From Paracidovorax wautersii (lineage in GTDB: Bacteria > Pseudomonadota > Gammaproteobacteria > Burkholderiales > Burkholderiaceae_C), in the NCBI RefSeq assembly GCF_900113035.1, contig NZ_FONX01000007.1, positions 164,251 to 228,250 of the forward strand: 64,000 nt of DNA. The letters run 5' to 3'. Positions 28,919 to 36,856 of the stretch are shown piece after piece. The position numbers and the translations under genes are program-made. Each line of letters opens with the position of its first letter. Within the stretch, counting starts at the first letter, position 1. The notes beneath the pieces are model-generated. The model was not told where the DNA came from. It saw only the letters and a list, made by a program, of their open reading frames with translations, and made no database searches.

Positions 28919-31270
28919 ATGACTGTACGTTCACGAATCGCCTTGCTGATCGTGCTGGCCCTGTTGGCGCTGTGCGCCATCGGCGGCTTCGCGCTCTACC
29001 AATCGTCCCAGGGCGCCCTGCAGGTCAAGCGCGTGACCGAGGGCGTCGTGCCCAGCACCATCCACTCGGTGGAGCTGATGGGCCAGCTCAAGGACGTGCA
29101 GATCGCGGCCTTGAACATGGTGGGCGCGCCGGACCGCGCCGCCGCCGAGGCCATGCACCAGCAGGTGACGGAGCGCAAGGACGCGCTGCGCCAGGCGCTG
29201 GAGGCGCAGTCCCGCAGCGCCGACAGCGAGGCCCAGCGCGGGCTCATCAAGGAAGCCGAGATGAGCCTGGACAACTATTTCGCCGCCATCGACGACACGG
29301 CCAAGTTCAAGCTGGCCGGCCAGCAGGAGGCCGCCGAGGCCTACATGGCCGCCACGGTGGACCAGTACCTGCGCGAGCAGGGCCAGATGATCGAGGCCGT
29401 GCAGGTCGAGCGCCGCCGCAGCAAGGACGAAGCCATCGCCGAGCTCAACCAGCAGCTCGAACGCACCACCACCATGCTGCTGCTGGTGGCGGCCGTGAGC
29501 GTGATCGGCCTGGGCGGCGCGGGGCTGATGCTCTACCGCCAGATCGTGCAACCCATCGGCGAGATGCAGCTGAAGATGACCGAGATCGCCACCAGCCAGG
29601 ACTTCTCGCACCGCGTGCCCGTGGCCCGCATGGACGAGATCGGCCGCTCGCTCACCGCCTTCAACGCCATGGTGGCCAAGATCGAGGAAAGCTCCGAGCT
29701 GGTGCGCCAGAAGACGGCCGACATCCAGGCCATGCTGCAGACGCTGCCCCAGGGCATCCTGACGCTCGAAGCCGGGCGCCGCATCCACCCCGAATACTCG
29801 TCCTACCTCTGCACCCTGCTGGAGCGCCAGCAGCTGGCCGGCCGCACGCTGGACGAGGCGCTGCTCGACCGCTGCGAGGGCAGCGCCGACGCCCGCGCCC
29901 AGGCCGATGCCGCCATCGACGCCTGCATCGGCGAGGACGAGCTCAACTTCTCGTTCAACGCCCACCTGTTGCCCAAGGAGCTGTGCCTGGCCTGCGACGA
30001 CGGCCGGCGCAAGATCATCGAGCTGGGCTGGTCGCCCATCACCGCGGCCGACGGCACGGTGGCGCGCCTGCTGGTCAGCCTGCGCGACGTGACCGAGCTG
30101 CGCGAGCTGGCCCGCGATGCCCAGGCCCGCAAGGAAGAGCTGTCGATGGTGGGCGAACTGCTCGCCGTGCCGGCCGAGAAGTTCCGCGCCTTCGCCGGTG
30201 CCGCAGCCCAATTGCTGGACGAAGCCCGCGTGCAGCTGCAGGCGCCGCAGCAGGCGCGTGCCTCGGCCATCGCCGCGCTCTTTCGCGGCATGCACACCAT
30301 CAAGGGCAATGCCCGCACCTACGGCCTGCCGCGCATCGCCGATGCGGCGCACGTGGCCGAGCAGCGCTATTCCGCGCTGCGCGACGACCTCTCCGGCTGG
30401 GACGAGGCGGCGCTGGTGGCCGACCTGGACGCGGTCGATGCCGCGCTGCAGGCCTACGTGCATGTGAACGACGAGACCCTGGGGCGCGGCGCCGCCGGCC
30501 ACGAGGGCGCGGAAGGCGCGGTGCGCATCGCCCGCGAGCGGCTGGACGCGCTGCGCGCCAGCATCGACAGCGTGCTGCTCGAGGGCGACTGGCCGCAGGA
30601 CCACCGCGAGCGGCTGGCGCAGGTCGCACATGCGCTGCAGCACCCCGATGCGGCCGGCCTCGCCGAGGTCTTCGGCAGCGTTGCCGCCTCGCTGCCGGAC
30701 CTGGCCCGCGAGCTGGGCAAGGAAGCGCCTGTGGCGGAATGCACCGGCACCCCCGTGCTGCTGCGCGCCCAGGCCGGGCAGGCGATGCGCGATGCCTTCG
30801 TGCACCTGCTGCGCAACGCGGTGGACCACGGCATCGAACCGCCGCAGGAGCGTGCGGCCAAGGGCAAGCCGGCCCGGGGCCACATCCGCGCGCAGACGCA
30901 GATCGACGGCGATGACGTCATCGTGCGCCTGCAGGACGACGGCCGGGGGCTGGACCTGGCGCGCATCCACGACAGGGCCCTGGCCCAGGGCCTGCTGGGC
31001 CCGGACGACGCCCCCAGCGCCGAGGCGCTGGCGCAGATGATCTTCGCGCCCGGCTTTTCCACCGCCAGCCAGGTGACGGCCGTTTCCGGCCGGGGCGTGG
31101 GCATGGATGCGGTCAAGGCCTTCATAGAGGCGCTGGACGGCAGCGTGGCCGTGGTGCTGGATGCGGACGCGGCGGTGTACGCCACGCCCTTCACCACCGT
31201 CATCCGCCTGCCGCTGCGCTGGACGGTCAGCGCCCAGGGCAGCCGGGGCGCGCTGGGAGAGGCCGCGTGA
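28919..31270 (+). CDS. Transmembrane CheA-like histidine kinase (4-helix sensor, HAMP, Hpt, ATPase)
   Basis: 783 residues. TM1 about 8-28; a periplasmic chemoreceptor-like helical bundle about 29-182; TM2 about 183-203; HAMP about 204-258; a PAS-like region about 268-405. A CheA P1-type phosphotransfer domain carries His459 in MHTIKGNART. The CheA P4-type ATPase has HLLRNAVDHGIEPP (about 625), DDGRGLDL (about 673), FAPGFSTA and SGRGVGMDAVK (about 723). It ends after the ATPase; no CheW-like P5 and no recognisable P2 or P3 domain is present. The kinase is thus wired directly to its own sensor. It starts a five-gene operon whose next start overlaps its stop. A GCCGATAC word (28875-28882) resembles a flagellar sigma-28 -10 box, but no matching -35 is seen. 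Confidence 0.85.
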   Translation: MTVRSRIALLIVLALLALCAIGGFALYQSSQGALQVKRVTEGVVPSTIHSVELMGQLKDVQIAALNMVGAPDRAAAEAMHQQVTERKDALRQALEAQSRSADSEAQRGLIKEAEMSLDNYFAAIDDTAKFKLAGQQEAAEAYMAATVDQYLREQGQMIEAVQVERRRSKDEAIAELNQQLERTTTMLLLVAAVSVIGLGGAGLMLYRQIVQPIGEMQLKMTEIATSQDFSHRVPVARMDEIGRSLTAFNAMVAKIEESSELVRQKTADIQAMLQTLPQGILTLEAGRRIHPEYSSYLCTLLERQQLAGRTLDEALLDRCEGSADARAQADAAIDACIGEDELNFSFNAHLLPKELCLACDDGRRKIIELGWSPITAADGTVARLLVSLRDVTELRELARDAQARKEELSMVGELLAVPAEKFRAFAGAAAQLLDEARVQLQAPQQARASAIAALFRGMHTIKGNARTYGLPRIADAAHVAEQRYSALRDDLSGWDEAALVADLDAVDAALQAYVHVNDETLGRGAAGHEGAEGAVRIARERLDALRASIDSVLLEGDWPQDHRERLAQVAHALQHPDAAGLAEVFGSVAASLPDLARELGKEAPVAECTGTPVLLRAQAGQAMRDAFVHLLRNAVDHGIEPPQERAAKGKPARGHIRAQTQIDGDDVIVRLQDDGRGLDLARIHDRALAQGLLGPDDAPSAEALAQMIFAPGFSTASQVTAVSGRGVGMDAVKAFIEALDGSVAVVLDADAAVYATPFTTVIRLPLRWTVSAQGSRGALGEAA

Positions 31271-32007
31271 TGGTGCTGGGAGACTGGTGGAGTGGATGGC
31301 TGGTGGGCGCGCTGCTGGGCGCCGTGCTGATGTGGCGCTTCGCCGCCGCCCGGGCGCGGCGCGCTGCCGAGGCCGCCGCCCGGCAGGCGGCCCCGCAGGC
31401 CGAGGCGCTGGCAACGGCGCTGCGCGAGAACGCCTCGCTGCAGGCCGACCTGGACCGGGTGCAGGCCGAATGGAACAAGGAACGCGAGCAGTGGCAGAGC
31501 GCCGCCACGGCCTGGGAAGGCCAGCAGCAGGACAGCGTGCTCAAGGCCGAGCAGGCGCGCCGTTCGCAGGTGGTGCCCGCGCTGGAGCACATCCACACGC
31601 AGGGCCGCTCGCTGCAGGAACTGCAGGGCATCGGCAAGACCTTCGAGCGCTGGCATGCCGACATGAGCGCGCTGGTGCAGCACAACCGCACCATGCACGA
31701 CAAGAACGACGAGTTCGCGCGCATCGTGCGGCAGATGGTGATCGTGGCGCTCAACGCCTCCATCGAGGCGGCGCGCGCGGGCGCGCAGGGGCGCGGCTTC
31801 AACGTGGTGGCCGGCGAGATGCGCGAGCTCTCGTCCCGCGCCGAGGCGCTCTCGCGCGACTACCGCGCCAGCCTCTACGCCAACGACCTCATCGCCACCA
31901 CCACCTTCCAGGACATGCAGGCGGGCGGCAAGATGGTCATCAACGCCGCCATGGGCCTGCAGATGACCAACGGCCGCATCCAGGCCGCGCTGGAGGAGGC
32001 CGCATGA
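31270..32007 (+). CDS. Single-TM protein with a chemoreceptor signalling tip (no ligand domain)
   Basis: 245 residues. One N-terminal helix (about 4-22) is followed by a long Ala/Gln/Glu-rich coiled coil (about 25-130). A chemoreceptor-type hairpin tip comes next: VALNASIEAARAG, QGRGFNVVAGEMRELSSRAEALS. It lacks a periplasmic domain, HAMP and a full return helix bundle, so it is far shorter than a normal receptor (about 520 residues). The tip is where CheA/CheW bind in classical arrays, so it may scaffold the kinase upstream. The start overlaps the kinase stop (TGATG); GTG 31267 is an alternative. Function is inferred from motif and operon only. Confidence 0.75.
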   Translation: MVLGDWWSGWLVGALLGAVLMWRFAAARARRAAEAAARQAAPQAEALATALRENASLQADLDRVQAEWNKEREQWQSAATAWEGQQQDSVLKAEQARRSQVVPALEHIHTQGRSLQELQGIGKTFERWHADMSALVQHNRTMHDKNDEFARIVRQMVIVALNASIEAARAGAQGRGFNVVAGEMRELSSRAEALSRDYRASLYANDLIATTTFQDMQAGGKMVINAAMGLQMTNGRIQAALEEAA

Positions 32008-32642
32008 GCGCCGCGGGGTTTTCCGCTTCTTCGTTCTCCGCAGCCGTTGCGAAGCCGGCGGCTTCGGAGGTGCTGCGCCTGCTGAGCCAGCGCGCCTGCG
32101 ACAGCCTGGACCGCATGATGCTCTCGGGCCTGCGCCAGAGCCTGGTGCCGGGCGACGCCGGCGCCGTCATCGAGGCGGTCGATGCCGTGCCGCCGGGCGC
32201 CGCCACGCACATGGCGGTGCTGTCCATCGCGTCCTTTCCCTTCCGGCTGAACACCGCGCTGCACTTCGCCCGCACCGAGGCCCTGCTGGCCTGGGCCGCC
32301 CGGCGCGCCGGCATGGAGGAGGGCGCCGAGCCCATCGGCGAGCAGCAGTTCATCGACGTCATCTGCGAAGTCGGCAACCTGTGCTGCGGCTCCATCAACC
32401 GCGACCTGGGCGAGTTCCACTCCTTCCTGGGGCTCTCCACGCCGCAGATCCTGGATGTGCGCTGCCTGCCGCATTTCGTGCGCGACGGCGCCGAGCATCT
32501 GCGCCACTTCCGCGTGCAGGTGCAACCCGATCTGACGCTCTACGCCTCGCTCTGCGCGCGCGCCTACCTGCCGCAGGACTTCCACTGGAGCGGCCCGCCC
32601 GCCGAAGCGGCCGTGGAGTCGGGCGAGCTGGAAATGTTCTGA
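32004..32642 (+). CDS. CheX/CheC-like putative CheY-P phosphatase
   Basis: 212 residues. A CheX/CheC/FliY-type domain is recognisable around CEVGNLCCGSINRDLGEF. Glu122 and Asn125 form the E-x2-N pair that in CheX and CheC inserts into CheY to hydrolyse the aspartyl phosphate. The family match is by motif and secondary-structure pattern and is distant. The N-terminal half has no clear signature. The ATG overlaps the stop of the receptor-tip protein (ATGA), so it is translationally coupled. It probably acts on the CheY at the end of the operon. Confidence 0.65.
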   Translation: MSAAGFSASSFSAAVAKPAASEVLRLLSQRACDSLDRMMLSGLRQSLVPGDAGAVIEAVDAVPPGAATHMAVLSIASFPFRLNTALHFARTEALLAWAARRAGMEEGAEPIGEQQFIDVICEVGNLCCGSINRDLGEFHSFLGLSTPQILDVRCLPHFVRDGAEHLRHFRVQVQPDLTLYASLCARAYLPQDFHWSGPPAEAAVESGELEMF

Positions 32643-32750
32643 GGCCGGCTTGCCTGCCCCGGAGCGCGGCGAGTCGCTGCTGCCGCACCGCCGCCGTTCT
32701 TCTTGTTGTTGACTGTCTTTTCTTCAATCCCTGCCGGAGGACACCTGCGT

Positions 32751-33818
32751 ATGGAAACCGCACTGCCCGAGATCGAGAACGCGCCCGCTGATGCTGAAGC
32801 CGCTGATGCCGCCGCTGCTGCAGCCAATGGCGCTGCGCCCGAGCCCGCCGCGCTGGTCAGCAAGGTTCTGGTCATCGAGACCGATGCGGGCGCGCTGGCC
32901 GCCATCCGTGACTTCTGCGATGCCCACGGCCTGCAGGGCCACAAGGTCCATCCCCTGAACGTGCCCGCCGTGCTGCGCTCGCGCATCGACCTGGGCGCGG
33001 TGTTCGTGGGCGCCGAACTGCAGGGCGCGGTGACCGACGGCCTGGCCCTGGCGCGCGACATCGCCTGGCTGCGGCCCGAGCTGCCGCTTTTCCTGCGCAT
33101 GGACGGCATGCCCGAGGCGGAGGCCGAAGCCGCCGCCATCGCCCTGCAGCGCGAGCCATCGGTGGTGCGCTACACGCTCGCCGAGATCGATGCCCTCAAG
33201 GCCGAGGTGGACCGCAAGCTCTTCGACCGCGTCTATCCCACCTCGCTGGTGCGCACGCTCGGCGAGATGACGCAGGCGGCCCTGGCCAGCCAGTTCAAGG
33301 GCATGCAGGTGCGCCTGGACCCGCCCTACGTGGTGCGCGACCGGCTGATCCACGGCGAGCTGTTCACGCTCATCCCCATGGAAACGCCCTGGTGCCGCGG
33401 CTTCATGACGCTGCAGACCGACGCCGGCTCCCTGCGCCGCGCGGTGGCGGCCGGGCGCACGGCCTTCTCGGCCGAAGAGAGCGCGGATTTCCGCAACCTC
33501 AACGCCATCCTGGGCGAGCTGACCAACCTCGTCTGGGGCGCGTTCCGCAACCGCTTCGGCACCGAGGGCGCGAGCGGCTCCTTCGGCGTGCAGGTGCCGA
33601 TCATCGTCAACCACCTGCACCGCTACATCAGCTTCGGCACCGAAAGCCCTCAGCTGTGCTTCAAGTGCCAGCTCTGGGCCCCGGAAGACCCCGAGGCCAC
33701 GGCCATCACGATCTACCAGCGCTTCGCCTTCAGCCTGAGCTGGGCGCCCGAGCTCTACCGCGAGAGCGAGGCGCTGCTGAGCGGCTTCGTCGAATCCGGC
33801 GAGCTGGAGCTGTTCTGA
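32751..33818 (+). CDS. Pseudo-receiver fused to a CheX/CheC-like domain
   Basis: 355 residues. After an acidic Ala-rich start (1-35), residues about 38-155 follow a receiver fold (SKVLVIETDAGALAAIRDFC; AVFVGAEL; LPLFLRMDG). The acidic pocket is altered and the phospho-Asp position (VFVGAEL) has no Asp, so it should not be phosphorylated. Residues about 160-350 are CheX/CheC-like, with Glu256 and Asn259 in ILGELTNLVWGAFRNRF, again E-x2-N. It could be a phosphatase whose pseudo-receiver docks onto a partner. The start has GGAGG ten bases upstream. Both this protein and the previous one end in SGELE(L/M)F, showing common ancestry. Confidence 0.7.
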   Translation: METALPEIENAPADAEAADAAAAAANGAAPEPAALVSKVLVIETDAGALAAIRDFCDAHGLQGHKVHPLNVPAVLRSRIDLGAVFVGAELQGAVTDGLALARDIAWLRPELPLFLRMDGMPEAEAEAAAIALQREPSVVRYTLAEIDALKAEVDRKLFDRVYPTSLVRTLGEMTQAALASQFKGMQVRLDPPYVVRDRLIHGELFTLIPMETPWCRGFMTLQTDAGSLRRAVAAGRTAFSAEESADFRNLNAILGELTNLVWGAFRNRFGTEGASGSFGVQVPIIVNHLHRYISFGTESPQLCFKCQLWAPEDPEATAITIYQRFAFSLSWAPELYRESEALLSGFVESGELELF

Positions 33819-33875
33819 GCTTTTTCTCTTCTTTCTCTTTTTCTTTTTCTCTTTCTGTTTCCGAGGAGCATTTCC

Positions 33876-34241
33876 ATGGCCAACGTTCTGGTTGTTGACG
33901 ATTCGAGCACCGTGCGCAACGAGGTGGGCAACTTTCTGGGCAACAACGGCTTCCAGGTCGCGCTGGCGGTGGACGGCCACGACGGGCTGGCCAAGCTGCG
34001 GCAGGACAGCGGCATCAAGCTGGTCGTGTGCGACGTGAACATGCCCAACATGGATGGCCTGACCATGGTGGAGCGGGTGCGCAGCGAGCTGGGCAACCAC
34101 AAGGTCAACATCGTGATGCTGACGACGGAGAGTTCGCCGGCGATGAAGGAGCGGGGGAAGGCGGCGGGGGTGAAGGGGTGGATCGTGAAGCCGTTCAATG
34201 GGGCGGCGGTGTTGGGGTCGTTTCAGAAGTTGGCTGCTTGA
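33876..34241 (+). CDS. CheY-like single-domain response regulator
   Basis: 121 residues with an intact receiver: Asp8/Asp9 acidic pair, phospho-acceptor Asp53 in LVVCDVNMPNMDG, conserved Thr at 83/84 and Lys105 in VKPF. No output domain is attached, so it acts by protein contact. It closes the five-gene operon. The last 30 codons are richer in plain GGG/GTG codons than the rest but stay in frame. GAGGAG lies nine bases before the ATG, and a 40-base pyrimidine tract precedes that. The likely partners are the CheA-like kinase (phosphate donor) and the two CheX-like proteins (phosphatases). Confidence 0.9.
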   Translation: MANVLVVDDSSTVRNEVGNFLGNNGFQVALAVDGHDGLAKLRQDSGIKLVVCDVNMPNMDGLTMVERVRSELGNHKVNIVMLTTESSPAMKERGKAAGVKGWIVKPFNGAAVLGSFQKLAA

Positions 34242-34287
34242 GGGGGTGTTGGCCTCATTGGCTTGACAGGCCTTTGTTGGGCGTTTG

Positions 34288-34961
34288 CTTCCCGGGGCCG
34301 GGTCTCGCCCCGGCGGGCGAGGTACTTTTCTTTGCTTCGCCAAAGAAAAGTACCCCAAAGAAAGGCGACCCTACTGTGCGTGTCCCTCCGCTGCGCTACG
34401 GGCAACCTGCGATGCTCGGTCGGCGGGTGCTGCCGCAGAACTCACTGCGCGCACTGCGTGCGCTCCGTTCGGACAGCTGCGGCAAGTCAGAGCACGAAGT
34501 GCGTGTGTCCTTCGGCACACGCACGCACCCGCCGCCCTGCGCTTCTCGGCACGCACAGAAGGGAGTGGGGAACCAGTCGGGCCATCGCTGCGCTCGGCCC
34601 TCGCACGGAGAAAGCCCAGCGCAGCGCGAAGCGCGCGCGATGTGGGCCGAGCGAAGCAATGGCCCGTGTGCGGCTGTTCACCCCCTGCTGGCTGCGCCTG
34701 CGGCGGGGTGCTTGCGGGGTGCGCATGCGTGCCGAAGGACACGCATGCCTCGTGCTCTGACTCGCCGCGGCTGTCCGAACGAAGCGCGCAGCGCGTAGTG
34801 AGTTCTGCGGCGGCACCCCGCAAGCGCCCCGCCGCAGGTCTGCCCCGTAGCGACAGCGAAGGGGTCGCAGACTGGGGGGCGCCTTTTCTTTGCTTACTTT
34901 CTTTTGGCGAAGCAAAAGAAAGTGAGTGCGCTGTCGGGCGCACATCCCGATCCCCGGGAAG
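34288..34961. repeat. 674-bp giant imperfect inverted repeat, non-coding
   Basis: The whole 780-bp gap between the convergent cheY and nrtD genes is filled by a near-palindrome. Left parts recur in order as reverse complements on the right: CTTCCCGGGG (34288) with CCCCGGGAAG (34952); GCTTCGCCAAAGAAAAGTA (34334) with a close complement at about 34893-34914; CCGCAGAACTCACT (34433) with AGTGAGTTCTGCGG (about 34797); TCGTTCGGACAG/CTGTCCGAAC (about 34466 and 34771); TCAGAGCACGA with TCGTGCTCTGA; and GCGCTCGGCCC (34590) with GGGCCGAGCG (34644). The spacer is about 45 bp. Frames inside are spurious mirror images of one another. It resembles dispersed intergenic elements of beta- and gammaproteobacteria with AAAGAAAAG ends; it may act as a bidirectional terminator. 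Confidence 0.85.
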
Positions 34962-35024
34962 TGATCTCGCCGCAGCGCCGAAAAGAACCAGCCTCAACTC
35001 AGCCCAGCCAGAGCACCCAGCCCC

Positions 35025-35837
35025 TCAAGCCACCTTCTCCACATGCCCTTGCCGCGTGTAGAGAAAATCAATCACCGCCTTGCGGCACTGCAGATACATC
35101 GGATCTTCCGCCAGCTCCACCCGGCTGCGCGGCCGCGGAATGTCCACCTGCAGCACCTCGCCGATGGTCGCCGCCGGCCCGTTGGTCATCATCACGATCT
35201 TGTCGGACAGCAGCACGGCCTCGTCCACGTCGTGCGTCACCATCACCACCGTGCTCTGCGTGCGCGCCACGATCTCCAGCAGCTCGTCCTGCAGCTTGGC
35301 GCGGGTCAGCGCGTCCAGCGCGCCGAAAGGCTCGTCCATCAGCAGCACCTGCGGCTCCATCGACAGCGCCCGGGCGATGCCCACGCGCTGCTTCATGCCG
35401 CCGGAGATTTCGCCCGGGCGCTTCTGCGCGGCGTGCGTCAGGCCCACCAGCGCCAGCGCCGCATCGGTGCGCTCGCGCAGCTGGGCCTTGCTTTCCGTGC
35501 GGCTGAAGACGCGTTCCACGGCCAGATAGACGTTGTCGAAACAGGTCAGCCACGGCAGCAGCGAATGGTTCTGGAACACCACGGCGCGTTCCGGCCCGGG
35601 GCCCTTGATCTCCTTGTTGGCGCAGAGCAGGGCGCCGGAGGTGGGCGTGGTCAGGCCGGCGATCAGGTTCAGCAGCGTGCTCTTGCCGCAGCCCGAATGG
35701 CCGATGAGCGCGACGAACTCGCCCTTGGCGATGGTCAGGTCTATGCCGCGCAGCGCGGGGAACAGGCCCTTGGCGGTCTTGAAGGTCTGATCGACGCGCT
35801 GGATTTCGATGAACTTGGACGTGAGCGACGCATTCAT
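35025..35837 (-). CDS. nrtD: Nitrate ABC importer ATP-binding protein
   Basis: A 270-residue ABC ATPase of the NrtD/TauB/SsuB type. Walker [18 protein letters not shown]-loop [11 protein letters not shown], signature [14 protein letters not shown], Walker [17 protein letters not shown] and H-loop VTHDVDEA are all intact. It has no C-terminal NrtA-like regulatory extension (as NrtC would), so it is the single ATPase, presumably a homodimer. It overlaps the permease gene by 4 bp. It is the last gene of the nasT-nrtA-nrtB-nrtD series, ending against the giant inverted repeat. Confidence 0.93.
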   Translation of the reverse strand: MNASLTSKFIEIQRVDQTFKTAKGLFPALRGIDLTIAKGEFVALIGHSGCGKSTLLNLIAGLTTPTSGALLCANKEIKGPGPERAVVFQNHSLLPWLTCFDNVYLAVERVFSRTESKAQLRERTDAALALVGLTHAAQKRPGEISGGMKQRVGIARALSMEPQVLLMDEPFGALDALTRAKLQDELLEIVARTQSTVVMVTHDVDEAVLLSDKIVMMTNGPAATIGEVLQVDIPRPRSRVELAEDPMYLQCRKAVIDFLYTRQGHVEKVA

Positions 35838-36790
35838 GCTTTCACCTCTTCGAACGTGAAGGCCGTGGCCAGCTTGACCAGGGCGTATTCGAGCAGCAGC
35901 CCGACGATGCCGATCACGAAGATCGCGATCAGGATGTTCTTGACGTTCAGGTTGTTCCACTCGTCCCACACCCAGAAGCCGATGCCCACGCCGCCGGTCA
36001 GCATCTCGGCCGCGACGATCACCAGCCAGGCCGTGCCCACGGCCAGGCGCACGCCGGTCAGCATGTAGGGCAGCACCGAGGGGAAGAGGATGGTGGTGGC
36101 GATCTTCCATTCCGAGAGGTTCAGCACGCGGGCCACGTTCATGTAGTCCTGCGGCACGCGCTGCACGCCCACGGCGGTGTTGATGATCATGGGCCAGATG
36201 GAGCAGATGAAGATGGTCCAGATGGCGGCCGGGTTGGCGCCCTTGAACACCAGGAGGCCGATGGGCAGCCAGGCCAGCGGCGACACCGGCCGCAGCAGGC
36301 TGATGAGCGGGTTGAACATGCGCGAGAGGAACGTGAAGCGCCCGATCACGAAGCCCGCAGGAATGCCCACCACCGCCGCCAGCCCGAAGCCGATGGCCAC
36401 GCGCTCCAGCGAGGCCAGCACGTTCCAGCCCACGCCCTGGTCGTTGGGACCGTTGCGGTAGAACGGGTCGCTGAAGATGGTCACGGCCTGCCGCCAGGTC
36501 TCGGCCGGGCCGGGAATGCTCTGGCCGGTGGTGGCCGACACGAGGGCCCAGATGCCCAGCAGCAGGCCCAGCCCGCAGGCCGGCGGCAGCACCGCCATCC
36601 AGAAGCTGCGCGAGAGCGCGGCCCAGTCGCGGCGCTGCGGGGCTGCGGTGGCGCTGGCGTTGCCAGCAGCCGCCGGGGCCTGCGCGGCCAGGGGCTTGGC
36701 GGCGCCCGTGGATGGCGCGTTGCCAGCGATGCTCTTGATGGCTTCCGGCGACGCGGAATCCAGCGGGGAATGGAAGACGGCACTGACCAT
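35834..36790 (-). CDS. nrtB: Nitrate ABC importer permease
   Basis: A 318-residue inner-membrane permease with about six helices and the binding-protein-dependent transport motif around [22 protein letters not shown]. The first 45 residues are a hydrophilic Ala/Pro-rich extension, seen in many NrtB proteins. It pairs with the NrtA-like binding protein 66 bp upstream and with the ATPase downstream (4-bp overlap). Specificity for nitrate, rather than taurine or sulfonate, is inferred from NrtA and NasT. Confidence 0.92.
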   Translation of the reverse strand: MVSAVFHSPLDSASPEAIKSIAGNAPSTGAAKPLAAQAPAAAGNASATAAPQRRDWAALSRSFWMAVLPPACGLGLLLGIWALVSATTGQSIPGPAETWRQAVTIFSDPFYRNGPNDQGVGWNVLASLERVAIGFGLAAVVGIPAGFVIGRFTFLSRMFNPLISLLRPVSPLAWLPIGLLVFKGANPAAIWTIFICSIWPMIINTAVGVQRVPQDYMNVARVLNLSEWKIATTILFPSVLPYMLTGVRLAVGTAWLVIVAAEMLTGGVGIGFWVWDEWNNLNVKNILIAIFVIGIVGLLLEYALVKLATAFTFEEVKA

Positions 36791-36856
36791 GGTGTGTTCT
36801 CCGGTGTGCGTGGGCGGACGAGGGGCGGGGAGCGCGGGAGGCGAGGGGTACAGCCG

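Noticed and set aside
28919..34241. Treating the operon as a normal chemotaxis cluster
   Set aside because: cheW, cheR, cheB and a full receptor are missing and the kinase carries its own sensor, so it does not fit the standard pattern.
34371..34997. Several overlapping open frames (about 90-260 codons) on both strands in the cheY-nrtD gap
   Set aside because: They are near mirror images produced by the giant inverted repeat; similar phantom proteins arise on both arms, so they are not independent genes.
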